In this document: positions 1 through 6,019 of the stretch, in pieces | Layout: every line of letters begins with the position of its first letter | How positions within the stretch are numbered: position 1 is the stretch's first letter | Source: an uncultured Bacteroidales bacterium | GTDB taxonomy: Bacteria; Bacteroidota; Bacteroidia; Bacteroidales; UBA932 | Assembly: GCA_946062035.1 (NCBI GenBank) | Contig: CAMGTS010000001.1 | Location: 1-22,454 of the forward strand | Length of the DNA: 22,454 bases | Direction of reading: 5' to 3' | Made by a program: the position numbers and the translations under genes | Notes under the pieces: generated by a model | Seen by the model: only the letters and a program-made list of their open reading frames with translations | Told to the model about the DNA's origin: nothing | Database searches by the model: none

Positions 1-298
1 GGAATTTGTCTATGACTTCTCCGAGCCATTCACTTCCTGCATCCTCTTTGTATTCTTTCTCAATCATTCGGGTCAATGCCTGCACTTTATGGTTCAAGTC
101 CATCTTTTCGTTTTCTGCCACCAAAGCTACACGGTCTTTATAGCCCTGCCGGTCAGCACTCCAATGGTTCGGGCTGATAACAAGTTCGCTTGCTGCCTTG
201 ATGTCTTTCTTTCCATCACGCAAACGAAAATAGATAGTAGCCTTAGTATCTACATCGTTCTTTTTGGCAGTCTTCCGTATAAATGCAGTCACTTTCAT
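1..298 (-). CDS. Tyrosine-type site-specific recombinase/integrase, N-terminal part (cut by window edge)
   Basis: Translation from the ATG at 298 downwards gives 99 residues that stay open to the window edge, beginning MKVTAFIRKTAKKNDVDTKA and continuing with IYFRLRDGKKDIKAAS, SPNHWSADRQGYKDRV and a helical stretch ending EWLGEVIDKF. This matches the N-terminal arm-binding region and the start of the SAM-like core-binding region of Bacteroidetes phage/conjugative-transposon integrases. The catalytic domain (R-H-R-Y) lies outside the window and cannot be checked. Such enzymes usually sit at one end of the element they mobilise and cut and rejoin DNA at att sites, so this probably marks the end of an integrative element whose body lies to the left. 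A sigma-ABfr -7 box lies at 331-338. The family call is from recognition of the N-terminus; a chromosomal orphan or invertase-type relative is possible. Confidence 0.8.
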   Translation of the reverse strand, partial: MKVTAFIRKTAKKNDVDTKATIYFRLRDGKKDIKAASELVISPNHWSADRQGYKDRVALVAENEKMDLNHKVQALTRMIEKEYKEDAGSEWLGEVIDKF

Positions 299-330
299 AA
301 TCTTCAATTTAATTTCTGGATTGAACACTG

Positions 331-338
331 CAAAGTTA
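331..338 (-). promoter_or_regulatory. Sigma-ABfr -7 box of the integrase gene
   Basis: The minus strand reads TAACTTTG here, an exact match to the Bacteroidetes -7 consensus TAnnTTTG, about 32 nt upstream of the ATG at 298. The predicted transcript start is near 324. Confidence 0.6.
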
Positions 339-340
339 GC

Positions 341-371
341 AAATTGTTCCCAAATTGTTCCCAATTATCCC
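341..371. repeat. 11-bp tandem repeat overlapping the integrase promoter
   Basis: AAATTGTTCCC occurs at 341-351 and again immediately at 352-362, followed by a degenerate third unit AATTATCCC at 363-371. It lies just upstream of the -7 box on the minus strand, where a -33 element, an operator, or integrase arm-type binding sites would sit. Confidence 0.55.
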
Positions 372-522
372 GAAATAATTTCAATCTTATTAAATTTAAT
401 TCGATTCAATGCTGTTTGTAAATCGTTTATATATAGGTAAATATACGGAATTTTGTTGTGAGTAGAATTTGTTCTCATCTATTGATATTTAATATTTCAA
501 ATGCGGGTCTGGGTACAAAATT

Positions 523-551
523 GAGGATTCTCGTTTTGAGAGTCCTCTTTC
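523..551 (+). terminator. Terminator-like hairpin in the boundary region
   Basis: GAGGATTCTC (523-532) pairs with GAGAGTCCTC (538-547) over 10 bp with one G-T wobble, around a GTTTT loop, and a T-rich run follows. It is oriented to stop plus-strand transcription. No plus-strand gene precedes it within the window. Confidence 0.5.
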
Positions 552-648
552 TTTTATCCACGCCTCACAATTCATTGGTCTGCTGATAGATAAACTCAAG
601 CATTTTGCTGTAAGAATTGATTCGATGGATCTATCACTTTATTGCTAC

Positions 649-701
649 AAAATGAGATAGCAGATTTGTTATCTCATTTTTTGGTCAAAATTTGAGATAA
701 C
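649..701. repeat. 34-bp imperfect palindrome plus a third half-site
   Basis: Arms GTTATCTCA (668-676) and TGAGATAAC (693-701) are perfect inverted copies, and the inner TTTTG/CAAAA (679-683, 686-690) also pair around a central GT, leaving two T-T mismatches per dyad. A further copy of the right-arm motif, AAAATGAGATA, lies at 649-659. That copy can pair with TATCTCATTTT (670-680) to form a separate hairpin followed by T residues. Candidate recombinase or regulator binding site, or a pair of mutually exclusive hairpins. Confidence 0.55.
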
Positions 702-800
702 TAAATGCGCAGTTTCAGAGACTACGGGGTAATGATGAGGTTTATCTTATAGGTTATAAGAACAACCTTTCAGAACAAATTATACGGAGCCTGTGTGCGC

Positions 801-826
801 AAAAAAAACCGGGCTTTTCGCCCGGT
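801..826 (-). terminator. Intrinsic terminator of the glsA-glsB transcript
   Basis: On the minus strand ACCGGGC pairs with GCCCGGT around a GAAAA loop (808-826), followed by a run of T (A at 801-807 on the plus strand). It lies 9 nt past the glsB stop codon, as expected for the end of that operon. Confidence 0.9.
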
Positions 827-834
827 TGTGTCTA

Positions 835-1863
835 TTAGTTGATATGTATCCCGTAGTGGCCGGAATTGCTCTTTATTTCGTCATCCGACAGATTGAGCTT
901 GTTCTTTTTCTTACGCCACCATTTAGGCTTGATTTTCTTGGCCCATTCCATCATCGGGGCGACGTGCCGCTCAATTTTGTCGGGGTATATGTCCGCTATG
1001 TTGATGAGCAGACCTGTCTCTTCGACCCCGCCGAACCCTTTGTTTATCGAACTTTCAAAAATCTTCATTGACGGGGAGAGGTTCATATACGAGTTGATAA
1101 GCGGCGGGATATGCTCTCCGTTGTTTTCCAACTCTTTTTTCAATCGTTTGAATCCCTCCTTATAATCCAAATTCTCAAAAAGAGAGGTTATATATGGATC
1201 GTGAGTATTGCAGTCCAATGGCTCTATTGCAGTGACAAGATGCTCATTGTCAGGAAAATACTTATTAAGGAAATTGAGCAGGATATTGCGGGCGAGTTTG
1301 TTGTAGCTCGTGTACATCGTTACTTTTCCGAAGAAATATTTCACCCTGTCGTATTTGACAATCAACGCTCCGAGTCCGTCCCAAAGGTTGTCCAGCGCAA
1401 AGATGCTTTTGCGTTTAACGTTGATACTCTGATAGTTGGGCTGAATAAAAGAGCGTCCTAACTCTATGGTCCAAGGATAGTATTCGTTGATGAATTGCTC
1501 TGAAAAGTTGAACAATTCTGATGTGGCAAGTTTCTTCGGATCCAGACCACCGCAGAAAAGATATCTGTAACCACCGATAATTTCCTGATCTTCAGGATCC
1601 CACACAATCAACTGCCTGTATGGGGATACCGGGTCGATATCGAATTCGTCAATATCTAACGGTTTGCCTGTTCCGCCACCGCCAAGACGGAAAGAGATTT
1701 CCCTCAACCGTCCTATTTCTTTCATTACAGCCGGAGAATCAAATGAGTTGACCTCGTAAAGTTCATTGTCTCCCCGCCTTGTCTTGCCGATGAATTTTTC
1801 AGGTGTAAGCTCTTGAATTATTAATTGTCTATCTACGGGCAGAATAACCGCTTGCATATTCAT
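835..1863 (-). CDS. glsB: GNAT-fold N-acyltransferase of glycine-lipid synthesis (GlsB/OlsB family)
   Basis: This 342-residue protein belongs to the OlsB/hemolysin-like acyltransferase family. The family motifs are visible: REISFRLGGGGTG (54-66), a strand IIGGYRYLF (95-103) and ELGRSFIQPNYQ (134-145), followed by a helical C-terminal part. In Bacteroides thetaiotaomicron the homologue GlsB moves a 3-hydroxyacyl chain from acyl carrier protein to the amino group of glycine, the first step of glycine-lipid synthesis; these lipids are precursors of the serine-glycine lipids of Bacteroidetes membranes. The gene lies directly downstream of the O-acyltransferase gene and overlaps it by 35 nt, so the two are almost certainly co-transcribed and translationally coupled. 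The start is ATG at 1863; a second ATG lies 6 nt inside. The amino-acid substrate is inferred from the family, not from this sequence. Confidence 0.85.
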   Translation of the reverse strand: MNMQAVILPVDRQLIIQELTPEKFIGKTRRGDNELYEVNSFDSPAVMKEIGRLREISFRLGGGGTGKPLDIDEFDIDPVSPYRQLIVWDPEDQEIIGGYRYLFCGGLDPKKLATSELFNFSEQFINEYYPWTIELGRSFIQPNYQSINVKRKSIFALDNLWDGLGALIVKYDRVKYFFGKVTMYTSYNKLARNILLNFLNKYFPDNEHLVTAIEPLDCNTHDPYITSLFENLDYKEGFKRLKKELENNGEHIPPLINSYMNLSPSMKIFESSINKGFGGVEETGLLINIADIYPDKIERHVAPMMEWAKKIKPKWWRKKKNKLNLSDDEIKSNSGHYGIHIN

Positions 1864-2662
1864 AAACCTTTTTTCTGATAATGTCGCACCACTCTACACT
1901 CGACTTGCCGGACTCTTTGATCTCTTCGGGAGAAATAGGGGTGCCTATAACAACATCCAACACTTTGTTCTTTTGTCTGAACATTTCGTCAGGCAGGAGG
2001 ACCATCTCGATAAAAGCCTTGATGCCCAATGCCATTCTGATTTTGGATGTCCAGTAAAATCTCTTTGAATTTTTTCCTCCGAAGTAAATAGGAACGATTT
2101 TTCTTCCGCTCTTGATGGCTTCCCGCACAAAACTCTTTTTCCATGGAAGATCCTGGATTTTTCCCTTTATAAGCCTTGAACACGCACCTGCCGGGAAGTT
2201 AAGAACATGAAAATCCGATCTGTACAGCTCTTTAACTCCCTCAACCTCTTTGCTGGCGGCAGTCCCCAAGTTGTTGACCGGGACGAACACGTCCTGCAAT
2301 GGTTCGACGTTCATAAGTATATTGTTTACAAGGAATTTGGCGGGACCGAACCGTCTGTTCAGTTCGGCTGTCAGGAGCAGTCCGTCCAATCCTCCAAGAG
2401 GATGGTTGCTTACGAATACATATCTGTCACCTTTTTGAAAGGCGGATTCGTCCATATAGTGAAACCTTCCTTTGACGTTCAGATAGTTGAGAGTGCCCTC
2501 CGCAAAATCAACTCCGCGCTTTCCGTCGCAAAGCCTGAGAACTTCGTTGATTTCCCTGATGTGGACGATCTTCCCCATCAGGCTCACGACAAATTTCGGG
2601 AGCTTTTTAGCCAAAGACGGGCTTTTTCTCTTTATGACTTCTCCAATATCTATAGGTTCCAT
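1829..2662 (-). CDS. glsA: PlsC-like O-acyltransferase of glycine-lipid synthesis (GlsA type)
   Basis: This 277-residue protein has the lysophospholipid acyltransferase (LPLAT) signature SNHPLGGLDG (85-94), with His87 and Asp93 as the expected catalytic dyad, and FPAG (156-159) as the later acyl-acceptor motif. The spacing is HX5D rather than the textbook HX4D of PlsC. In Bacteroides the homologue GlsA adds the second fatty acid to the hydroxyl group of the N-acyl-glycine made by GlsB. It is the first gene of a two-gene unit whose downstream partner starts inside it. A -7 box at 2682-2689 gives a 5' UTR of only about 13 nt. It is divergent from rpoN, with the two promoters intermingled. Role assigned from family and gene pairing; specificity is not readable from the sequence. 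Confidence 0.82.
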   Translation of the reverse strand: MEPIDIGEVIKRKSPSLAKKLPKFVVSLMGKIVHIREINEVLRLCDGKRGVDFAEGTLNYLNVKGRFHYMDESAFQKGDRYVFVSNHPLGGLDGLLLTAELNRRFGPAKFLVNNILMNVEPLQDVFVPVNNLGTAASKEVEGVKELYRSDFHVLNFPAGACSRLIKGKIQDLPWKKSFVREAIKSGRKIVPIYFGGKNSKRFYWTSKIRMALGIKAFIEMVLLPDEMFRQKNKVLDVVIGTPISPEEIKESGKSSVEWCDIIRKKVYEYASGYSARR

Positions 2663-2681
2663 ACGTACTCGCTTGTTCCGG

Positions 2682-2689
2682 CAAAATTA
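2682..2689 (-). promoter_or_regulatory. Sigma-ABfr -7 box of the glsA-glsB operon
   Basis: The minus strand reads TAATTTTG, an exact TAnnTTTG match, ending 19 nt before the glsA ATG at 2662. It sits 11 bp from the outward-facing -7 box of rpoN. Confidence 0.6.
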
Positions 2690-2700
2690 TAGAAAAATTG

Positions 2701-2708
2701 TATCTTTG
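2701..2708 (+). promoter_or_regulatory. Sigma-ABfr -7 box of rpoN
   Basis: TATCTTTG matches TAnnTTTG exactly and ends 6 nt before the rpoN ATG at 2715, so the transcript would start at or next to the start codon. Confidence 0.65.
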
Positions 2709-2714
2709 CGAACT

Positions 2715-4130
2715 ATGTTGAAACAGGGTTTACAGCAAAAATTGCAGCAGCGCCTCTCGCCTCTTCAGATACAGACGATTAAACTGCTGGAACTTCCTTC
2801 CTTGGAGTTGGAGCAGAGGATAAAGAAGGAGTTGGAGGACAATCCTGTTTTGGACGATGATACTACCGAAGAGGATGATTCTCAGAACGAACAGCCTAAG
2901 CAGGTCTCGCTTTCGGAGTATAAATCGGAAGATGATATCCCTTCATATAAGCTATATGTGAACAACCGTGGCAGGGATGAGATGCCGCAGTATAATGTAT
3001 TCTCGGTAAAGGAGAGTTTCCAACAATCTTTGATTCAGCAGCTTGGATACAGAAAACTGGATGACAGAACCCGTTCGATGGCTGAGTTTATAATAGGAAG
3101 TCTCGGCGGTGACGGCTATCTCAGAAGGGATTTGAGCGCACTTTCCGATGATATTTATCTCAGATTGGGTATCGAGACGACGGCGGGAGAGCTGGAGAAG
3201 ATCCTGACGGAGAACATCCAGCAGTTTGAGCCGATAGGTGTAGGAGCAAGGAACCTTAGGGAGTGTCTGCTTTTGCAGATCAAGGCAAGGAGAGAGCGCA
3301 CCGCCGCAGTTGAGAATGCCGAGACAATCCTCTCATCCTATTTCGATGAGTTCACAAAGAAGCATTACGACAAGATTATCTCCAAGATGGGGATTACGAG
3401 GGATGATTTGAGTGCCGCAGTGGCTGAAATCGTGAAGTTGAACCCTAAACCCGGAGGGCAGGTAGACGATTCCTATGGGGAGAAGATTCAGCAGGTCGTT
3501 CCGGATTTTATTCTCGATAACGACAACGGCAAGCTGACGGTCACGATGCCGAAATTCAATATTCCTCAGTTGAGGGTCAATAAGCAGTACGAGAACTATC
3601 TCGTAAAGTCTCCTGGGAGTTCGAAGGAGACAAAAGAGGCTGCGAGTTTCGTCAAGCAGAAGTTGGACAGCGCAAAATGGTTTATAGAGGCTATTAAGCA
3701 GAGACAGAATACTTTGCAGAATACTATCAATGCGATTGTCGACTATCAGAAGGAGTTTTTTGCGGATGGGGATGAGACAAAACTCAAGCCTATGGTATTG
3801 AAAAACATAGCCGAAAAGACAGGTTTGGATATTTCTACTATATCAAGGGTTGTCAATTGCAAATTCATTCAGACTCCATTTGGCACTTATGCTCTGAAAT
3901 ATTTCTTCTCTGAGGGTATGATGACTCAAAGCGGAGAGGAGGTCTCTACCCGCGAGATAAAGAAGATTCTTAAGGAAAGTGTTGAGGCTGAGGATAAAAC
4001 AAAGCCCCTCACAGATGAGGAGCTTGTCAATGTCTTGGAAAAGAAGGGCTATAATGTAGCCCGAAGAACTATCGCAAAGTACAGGGAGCAGCTCTCCATA
4101 CCGATAGCCCGTCTGCGCAAAGAGATTTAG
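2715..4130 (+). CDS. rpoN: RNA polymerase sigma-54 factor
   Basis: This 471-residue protein is sigma-54, which directs RNA polymerase to -24/-12 promoters and needs an AAA+ activator to open them. Region I at the N-terminus is the expected Gln/Leu-rich segment (QGLQQKLQQRLSPLQIQTIK), followed by an acidic linker (about 40-65), the core-binding region and the DNA-binding region. The RpoN box ARRTIAKYRE is intact at 449-458. The frame stays open upstream to 2487, but homologues begin MLKQxLQQK, so ATG 2715 is the start. The gene is divergent from glsA, and its stop codon overlaps that of the convergent upp gene. No AAA+ activator is encoded in this window. A perfect sigma-54 promoter is present at 11362-11377. 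Confidence 0.97.
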   Translation: MLKQGLQQKLQQRLSPLQIQTIKLLELPSLELEQRIKKELEDNPVLDDDTTEEDDSQNEQPKQVSLSEYKSEDDIPSYKLYVNNRGRDEMPQYNVFSVKESFQQSLIQQLGYRKLDDRTRSMAEFIIGSLGGDGYLRRDLSALSDDIYLRLGIETTAGELEKILTENIQQFEPIGVGARNLRECLLLQIKARRERTAAVENAETILSSYFDEFTKKHYDKIISKMGITRDDLSAAVAEIVKLNPKPGGQVDDSYGEKIQQVVPDFILDNDNGKLTVTMPKFNIPQLRVNKQYENYLVKSPGSSKETKEAASFVKQKLDSAKWFIEAIKQRQNTLQNTINAIVDYQKEFFADGDETKLKPMVLKNIAEKTGLDISTISRVVNCKFIQTPFGTYALKYFFSEGMMTQSGEEVSTREIKKILKESVEAEDKTKPLTDEELVNVLEKKGYNVARRTIAKYREQLSIPIARLRKEI

Positions 4131-4780
4131 ATTTTGGTTCCGTATGCCAAATCTCCGGCGTCTCCCAATCCCGGAATTATGTATGCTTTGTTTGTAAGTT
4201 CTTCATCTATAGAGCCTACCCAGATTGTCACCCTTTTGTGAGGCAACTGCTTTGAAAGATAGTTTAGTGCGGCTTTGCTTACGATCGGTGCGACTATATG
4301 TGTATGAGACGGTTCTCCCTCATCAATAAGCTTGTTATATGCGATAAGAAGTGACGAGCCTGTAGCGACCATGCAGTCCGCAAGTACGAGAACTTTCCCC
4401 TCGATAGGCGGCCTTCCGATGTATTCCGCCTGAATAAGGAACTTGTTGTTATTGCCGTATTTTCTATAGGCCGCTATGAATGCGCTTTCCGCTTTGTCGA
4501 AAACGTTGAGAAGTCCGTTGTGGAGAGTGAGTCCTGCTCTCAGAATGGATGCTACAACAATTTGATCCTCGATTACGTTACATTTTGCTATGCCGAGAGG
4601 GGTTGCTACATCAATCTCTTTGTAATTGAGGGTTTTACTGATTTCCATTGCGGCGCACATCGCGATTCGCTCCATGTTTTTTCTGAAGCGCATGCTGTCT
4701 TTCTGGATAATCTTGTCCCTGACTTCTGCAAGGTACTGGCTCACTACTGAGTTTTTCTGGCACAATTCTACGATTTTCAT
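4127..4780 (-). CDS. upp: Uracil phosphoribosyltransferase
   Basis: The product (217 residues from ATG 4780) converts uracil and PRPP to UMP in pyrimidine salvage. The PRPP-binding loop is ADCMVATGSS (134-143; the usual form is VDPMLATGGS), and the uracil-binding C-terminus GLGDAGDLAYG is intact. The frame extends upstream to a TTG at 4828, which would add 16 residues. I chose ATG 4780 because homologues begin MKI and because a -7 box (4801-4808) lies inside the extension. radC ends only a few dozen bases upstream on the same strand, so upp may be read both from radC and from its own promoter. The last four bases are shared with the rpoN stop in convergent orientation. Confidence 0.93.
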   Translation of the reverse strand: MKIVELCQKNSVVSQYLAEVRDKIIQKDSMRFRKNMERIAMCAAMEISKTLNYKEIDVATPLGIAKCNVIEDQIVVASILRAGLTLHNGLLNVFDKAESAFIAAYRKYGNNNKFLIQAEYIGRPPIEGKVLVLADCMVATGSSLLIAYNKLIDEGEPSHTHIVAPIVSKAALNYLSKQLPHKRVTIWVGSIDEELTNKAYIIPGLGDAGDLAYGTKI

Positions 4781-4800
4781 ACTTAGTGGATTAATTGGTT

Positions 4801-4808
4801 CAAAGGTA
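4801..4808 (-). promoter_or_regulatory. Sigma-ABfr -7 box of upp
   Basis: The minus strand reads TACCTTTG (TAnnTTTG), ending 20 nt before the ATG at 4780. A TTG sits about 17 nt upstream as a possible part of the -33 element. Confidence 0.55.
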
Positions 4809-4831
4809 AAAAATCTTTGCTTTGACAAGCA

Positions 4832-5524
4832 CTATAATAGCCCGTTATCGGCAAAAGAGAAATAATTTTCACCCGCAATTATTATATGGTCCAACAGATT
4901 GATCTCGCAGGTCTTAGCGGCTTCCATGAGCTTTCTCGTCTGCTCCTTGTCCTGGCTTCCGGGGCGATTGTTGCCGCTCGGATGATTGTGCACTAAAATT
5001 ATCCCTGTGGCAAGTTTCAGCATGGCACGTTTGATGATGATTTTGATGTCCAATACGGTCGAACTTATTCCGCCGCTGCTGATCTTTTCCTTGGCGATCA
5101 ACTTGTTGCTTCTGTTCAGAAAGAGAATCCAACACTCCTCGTGCGAGAGGTCTTTCAAAAGAGGCTGGACACACTTGCTTGCACTCTCCGATGAGTAAAT
5201 AGCCGGTAGTGGCGGCACTGATTCAACAGCCGCTCTTTTGGCAAGTTCCATTACCGCCATAATGGATATCGCCTTGCTTTGCCCTATCCCCTTGAATTTG
5301 GCGAATTCCTCGAATCTGAACTTTGCGAGCGTATGCAGATTACATCCTGCGGCATCCCAAATTTCACGGGCAAGTTCAACCGCATTAATCTCCCTGCATC
5401 CCGAACCGATAACTATGGCGAGTAATTCAGTCACGCCGAGATTCTCACCACCTTTCTCCAAAAACTTCTCTCTCGGCCTTTCACGCAAATCCCATTTGCT
5501 GATAGCATCCTTCCCCATATACAT
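4832..5524 (-). CDS. radC: RadC family JAB/JAMM-domain protein
   Basis: This 230-residue protein has the two-part RadC layout: a helix-hairpin-helix region with FKGIGQSKA (77-85) and a JAB/MPN metal-binding domain with the JAMM residues HNHPSG (179-184), Asp192 in SQD, and an upstream acidic pair at 129-130. The name comes from an early link to DNA repair that did not hold up; the biochemical role is unsettled. All predicted zinc ligands are present, so this is a full-length chromosomal copy rather than a phage fragment. The ATG at 5524 directly follows the T-tract of the rpsT terminator; a second ATG at 5518 is possible. It is upstream of upp on the same strand. Confidence 0.92.
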   Translation of the reverse strand: MYMGKDAISKWDLRERPREKFLEKGGENLGVTELLAIVIGSGCREINAVELAREIWDAAGCNLHTLAKFRFEEFAKFKGIGQSKAISIMAVMELAKRAAVESVPPLPAIYSSESASKCVQPLLKDLSHEECWILFLNRSNKLIAKEKISSGGISSTVLDIKIIIKRAMLKLATGIILVHNHPSGNNRPGSQDKEQTRKLMEAAKTCEINLLDHIIIAGENYFSFADNGLL

Positions 5525-5553
5525 AAAAAAAACTCCCCAAAGATTGGGAAGTT
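5525..5553 (-). terminator. Intrinsic terminator after rpsT, touching the radC start
   Basis: On the minus strand AACTTCCC (5553-5546) pairs with GGGGAGTT (5538-5531), with one wobble, around a 7-nt loop; eight T residues (5532-5525) follow. The radC ATG begins at the next base. Confidence 0.85.
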
Positions 5554-5631
5554 TCTCTCTTCAGCAATGCAATAGCGTAAAATGTATCTCCAGACTTATG
5601 AAAGCGTCACTTCGCCGCTATTAGCTGTAAC

Positions 5632-5895
5632 TTATGCGTTAGCTCCGAGCTTGTTGACGTGATTCGCAAGACCGCTCTTGAGATTAGAAGCCTTGTTCTT
5701 GTGGATAATGTTTGTCTTTGCAAGTTTATCCAACATAGCGTTAACTTTAGGAAGTTTTGCCTCAGCTTCTGCTTTATCTGTTGTTTCTCTAAGGTCTTTT
5801 ACGGCGTTGCGAGCTGTCTTAGCATAATAATGATTGTGCTCTGCAAGCTTCACATTCTGCCTGGCGCGTTTGTCTGCACTCTTATGATTTGCCAT
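5632..5895 (-). CDS. rpsT: 30S ribosomal protein S20
   Basis: This 87-residue, Lys/Ala/Asn-rich basic protein starts [20 protein letters not shown], the typical S20 N-terminus (S20 binds 16S rRNA early in small-subunit assembly). It has the expected family length and helical composition. It lies 27 nt downstream of tRNA-Glu on the same strand with no clear promoter between them, so the two are probably co-transcribed from the promoter at 6005-6012. A strong terminator follows at 5525-5553 after a structured 3' region. Confidence 0.96.
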   Translation of the reverse strand: MANHKSADKRARQNVKLAEHNHYYAKTARNAVKDLRETTDKAEAEAKLPKVNAMLDKLAKTNIIHKNKASNLKSGLANHVNKLGANA

Positions 5896-5922
5896 AATTA
5901 TCTGAATTTTAAATATTTTCAG

Positions 5923-5994
5923 TAGTCAGTAGGGGAATTGAACCCCTATTACAAGAATGAAAATCTTGTGTCCTAACCTTTAGACGAACTGACC
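5923..5994 (-). tRNA. tRNA-Glu (anticodon TTC)
   Basis: The 72-nt minus-strand sequence folds as a cloverleaf: acceptor GGTCAGT/ACTGACT with a G-U at the first pair, anticodon stem CAAGA/TCTTG with loop TTTTCAT (anticodon at 5959-5961), and a T-arm with GGTTCAATTCC. The discriminator base is A, and CCA is not encoded. It is preceded by a -7 box at 6005-6012 and followed by rpsT. Confidence 0.95.
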
Positions 5995-6004
5995 TTTAGG
6001 GGCG

Positions 6005-6012
6005 CAAATATA
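6005..6012 (-). promoter_or_regulatory. Sigma-ABfr -7 box of tRNA-Glu-rpsT
   Basis: The minus strand reads TATATTTG (TAnnTTTG), ending 10 nt before the tRNA 5' end at 5994, about the spacing expected for a transcript starting a few bases ahead of the mature tRNA. Confidence 0.65.
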
Positions 6013-6019
6013 GCAATTT

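Larger units (their letters stand above)
299..834. other. Gene-free boundary region between integrase and glsB
   Basis: I see no convincing coding sequence on either strand; the only open frames are shadows of the integrase or of glsB. The stretch holds the integrase promoter with an 11-bp tandem repeat (341-371), a plus-strand terminator-like hairpin (523-547), a 34-bp imperfect palindrome with an extra half-site (649-701) and the glsB terminator (801-826). Its base composition is visibly more A/T-rich than the genes to the right. It probably contains one end (attL or attR) of the element carrying the integrase, but the core cannot be defined with only one end visible. I found no tRNA 3' end that would mark a typical integration target. 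Confidence 0.6.

Noticed and set aside
671..698. Palindrome near the integrase as a dif site
   Set aside because: The 11-6-11 layout fits, but the arms lack the XerC/XerD-type inner bases I would expect, so I leave it as an unassigned palindrome.
2487..2714. Upstream extension of the rpoN frame by 76 codons
   Set aside because: It runs antisense to glsA and across the -7 box; homologues begin at the MLKQ residues encoded from 2715.
4781..4828. TTG start adding 16 residues to Upp
   Set aside because: The extension contains the -7 box TACCTTTG, and Upp homologues begin MKI.
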